6,603 nt of DNA from Chloroflexota bacterium (GTDB lineage: Bacteria; Chloroflexota; Anaerolineae; Anaerolineales; Villigracilaceae): assembly GCA_021812905.1 (NCBI GenBank), contig JAKAMM010000100.1:1-6603 (forward strand), read 5' to 3'. How positions within the stretch are numbered: position 1 is the first letter of the stretch; every line of letters starts with the position of its first letter. Shown piece by piece: positions 5,578 to 6,603 of this stretch. The notes under the pieces are model-generated. The model was given only the letters and a program-made list of their open reading frames with translations, ran no database searches and was not told the origin of the DNA. The translations under genes and the position numbers were made by a program.

Positions 5578-6602
5578 TATCCGCCCTCTCGCCCGGCCAA
5601 AGTGGCAGGCTCGCTTCCTGCCATGCGCCAAAGATAAAGTTTGTAGAGCAATGGATTGTAGACTCGATCCATCGCCTGACTTGCGCGCTTCAAGTCGCCT
5701 CCGAAGCCGCGCTTGAAACGATAGACTCCCCATAGACCATCGTGACGAGTCTCGAACTCTGCTTCGAGATTCGATTCGTCCGCATCGGGCACACCCCATA
5801 GGTCGTATTCTTCGCAGCCATGTGCTTTCGCCCAACGCATGGCTTCCCACTGCAAAAGATAAGTCGGCATGCGATTGCGCTCCTGGTCATTCGATGCGCC
5901 ATAAACATACCAGGCACGCCGTCCGTGAGTAAAGACCATCAGCGCGGCCAGCGGCTTGCCTTCGAATTCCGCGACCAGCAATTCGCAAAATCCAATTGGA
6001 TGAAATAGTTCGTACGCGCGGCGATAATATTCCAGCGAGTGGACGCCGAATCCATCGCGCCCGCCGGTAACCTGCAGCATTTGATGAAAGCCGTCGAGAT
6101 CGTCCCAGGCGCGCACGGTCACGCCTTTTTTTTCAGCGAGACGAATGTTGTAGCGCGTCTTCTGTTTCATGCGCGCCAGAATTTCATCCTCAGTGCCGCG
6201 AATGTCCAAGACGATGGTGCGAGGAGGCTGAATGTTGTGACTACTAAGGATGAAGAATCGCTTCGCGGGATGAAGGATGGAATTGTCTTCCCATGAATCG
6301 GGTTCAACCTTGAGAAAGATAGCGTGGCGTTTTTTACAAACCGAATCCACCTCTTCCCAAAACTCGTGACTGACAACTGACAACTGTCCACTGAAAACTG
6401 GTTTCGGCATGTACGCCAGAGTCAAACCCAGGGGGAGGCGTCGGAACAGGATTTGCGCCCCCGCCCCATCGTCCAGAATGAGGCGCACGGGTTCCCATCC
6501 AAAGCCCCCCTTTAGTTCCCCCCATTCGCCCATCTGCAGGAGATGCGCCTCGGAATGCTGCAATATGAATTGATTCCATTCAGAAAGGGAAACTTTGGGC
6601 AT
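5577..6602 (-). CDS. FemAB/FemX-family peptidoglycan bridge aminoacyltransferase, copy 1
   Basis: A 341-residue member of the same family as the gene downstream. The ATG at 6602 gives MPKVSLSEWNQFILQHSEAH, a sensible N-terminus matching copy 2 in pattern (WNHLIAQLPNPHFLQ), but it lies at the window edge and its ribosome site is not visible, so an earlier start cannot be excluded. Landmarks are LQMGEWGELK (22-31), LARMKQKTRYNIRLAEKKG (142-160), AEFEGKPLAALMVF (211-224), WYVYG (231-235), MPTYLLQWEAM (245-255), YDLWG (266-270) and WGVYRFKRGFGG (291-302). Length fits the short FemX type. The stop TAA shares its last base with the ATG of copy 2, so the pair is one translational unit arising from an old duplication; a stretch of 27 bases inside the KQKTRYN region is still identical at DNA level (about 6149-6175 against 5027-5053). 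Residues 68-78 are encoded by a heptamer repeat. Confidence 0.88.
   Translation of the reverse strand: MPKVSLSEWNQFILQHSEAHLLQMGEWGELKGGFGWEPVRLILDDGAGAQILFRRLPLGLTLAYMPKPVFSGQLSVVSHEFWEEVDSVCKKRHAIFLKVEPDSWEDNSILHPAKRFFILSSHNIQPPRTIVLDIRGTEDEILARMKQKTRYNIRLAEKKGVTVRAWDDLDGFHQMLQVTGGRDGFGVHSLEYYRRAYELFHPIGFCELLVAEFEGKPLAALMVFTHGRRAWYVYGASNDQERNRMPTYLLQWEAMRWAKAHGCEEYDLWGVPDADESNLEAEFETRHDGLWGVYRFKRGFGGDLKRASQAMDRVYNPLLYKLYLWRMAGSEPATLAGREGG
6369..6400. repeat. Period-7 tandem repeat (ACTGACA-type, 4.6 units) inside FemAB copy 1
   Basis: Units read ACTGACA, ACTGACA, then ACTGTCC and ACTGAAA, closing with ACTG. They encode residues 68-78 (PVFSGQLSVVS) directly after the LAYMPK strand, a place where related proteins usually have a short loop before the helix FWEEVD. 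This heptamer type is, to my memory, a common intergenic repeat in Chloroflexota and cyanobacteria; its presence in a reading frame is directly visible. Confidence 0.85.
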
Positions 6603-6603
6603 G

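Noticed and set aside
4405..5850. Longer 481-residue reading of FemAB copy 2
   Set aside because: The extra 91 residues run through the coding region of copy 1 in another frame, are Arg/Ser-rich and match nothing in the family; the ATG at 5577 gives a proper N-terminus and TAATG coupling.

Overview
The window reads like ordinary chromosome of a moderately GC-rich bacterium. My best guess is Chloroflexota, class Anaerolineae. The guess rests on two adjacent FemAB-type genes, an ADP-forming acyl-CoA synthetase, and the kinds of short intergenic repeats present (REP-like GGGGCGGA hairpin, ACTGACA heptamers, CGCGAAG clusters). No rRNA or other marker gene is available to confirm it.

Layout: two plus-strand genes face a minus-strand group. 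On the plus strand, a 5'-truncated NDP-forming acyl-CoA synthetase (2-2023) is followed after 48 bp by a Tat-exported polysaccharide deacetylase (2072-2860). A strong hairpin plus T-tract (2866-2896) closes this side. On the minus strand, reading from the right edge, come FemAB-family protein 1 (6602-5577), FemAB-family protein 2 (5577-4405, start and stop codons overlapping as TAATG), a GxxExxY-family gene broken by a one-base frameshift (4355-3940), and a D-cysteine desulfhydrase-type PLP enzyme (3887-2895). No stretch of 300 bases lacks a gene.

The two FemAB proteins probably act together in adding amino acids to peptidoglycan stem or bridge peptides. The deacetylase would act on a cell-envelope glycan outside the membrane. 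The synthetase and the PLP enzyme are housekeeping metabolism (acyl-CoA/ATP interconversion, D-cysteine or related amino acid breakdown). I see no defence system, CRISPR array, phage gene or transposase.

The unusual part is the repeat load. Short low-complexity or palindromic repeats of an intergenic type sit inside the reading frames of at least four conserved enzymes. They are period-7 tracts at 1364-1391, 5417-5444 and 6369-6400, a period-8 tract that is also a long imperfect hairpin at 4803-4874, and an 11-bp-arm palindrome at 3345-3375. Each falls where the protein looks like a linker or surface loop, and the frame stays open. In addition, the GxxExxY gene is enclosed by imperfect 30-bp inverted repeats (3901-3930 and 4379-4408), so it resembles a small inserted cassette between femAB2 and the PLP-enzyme gene.
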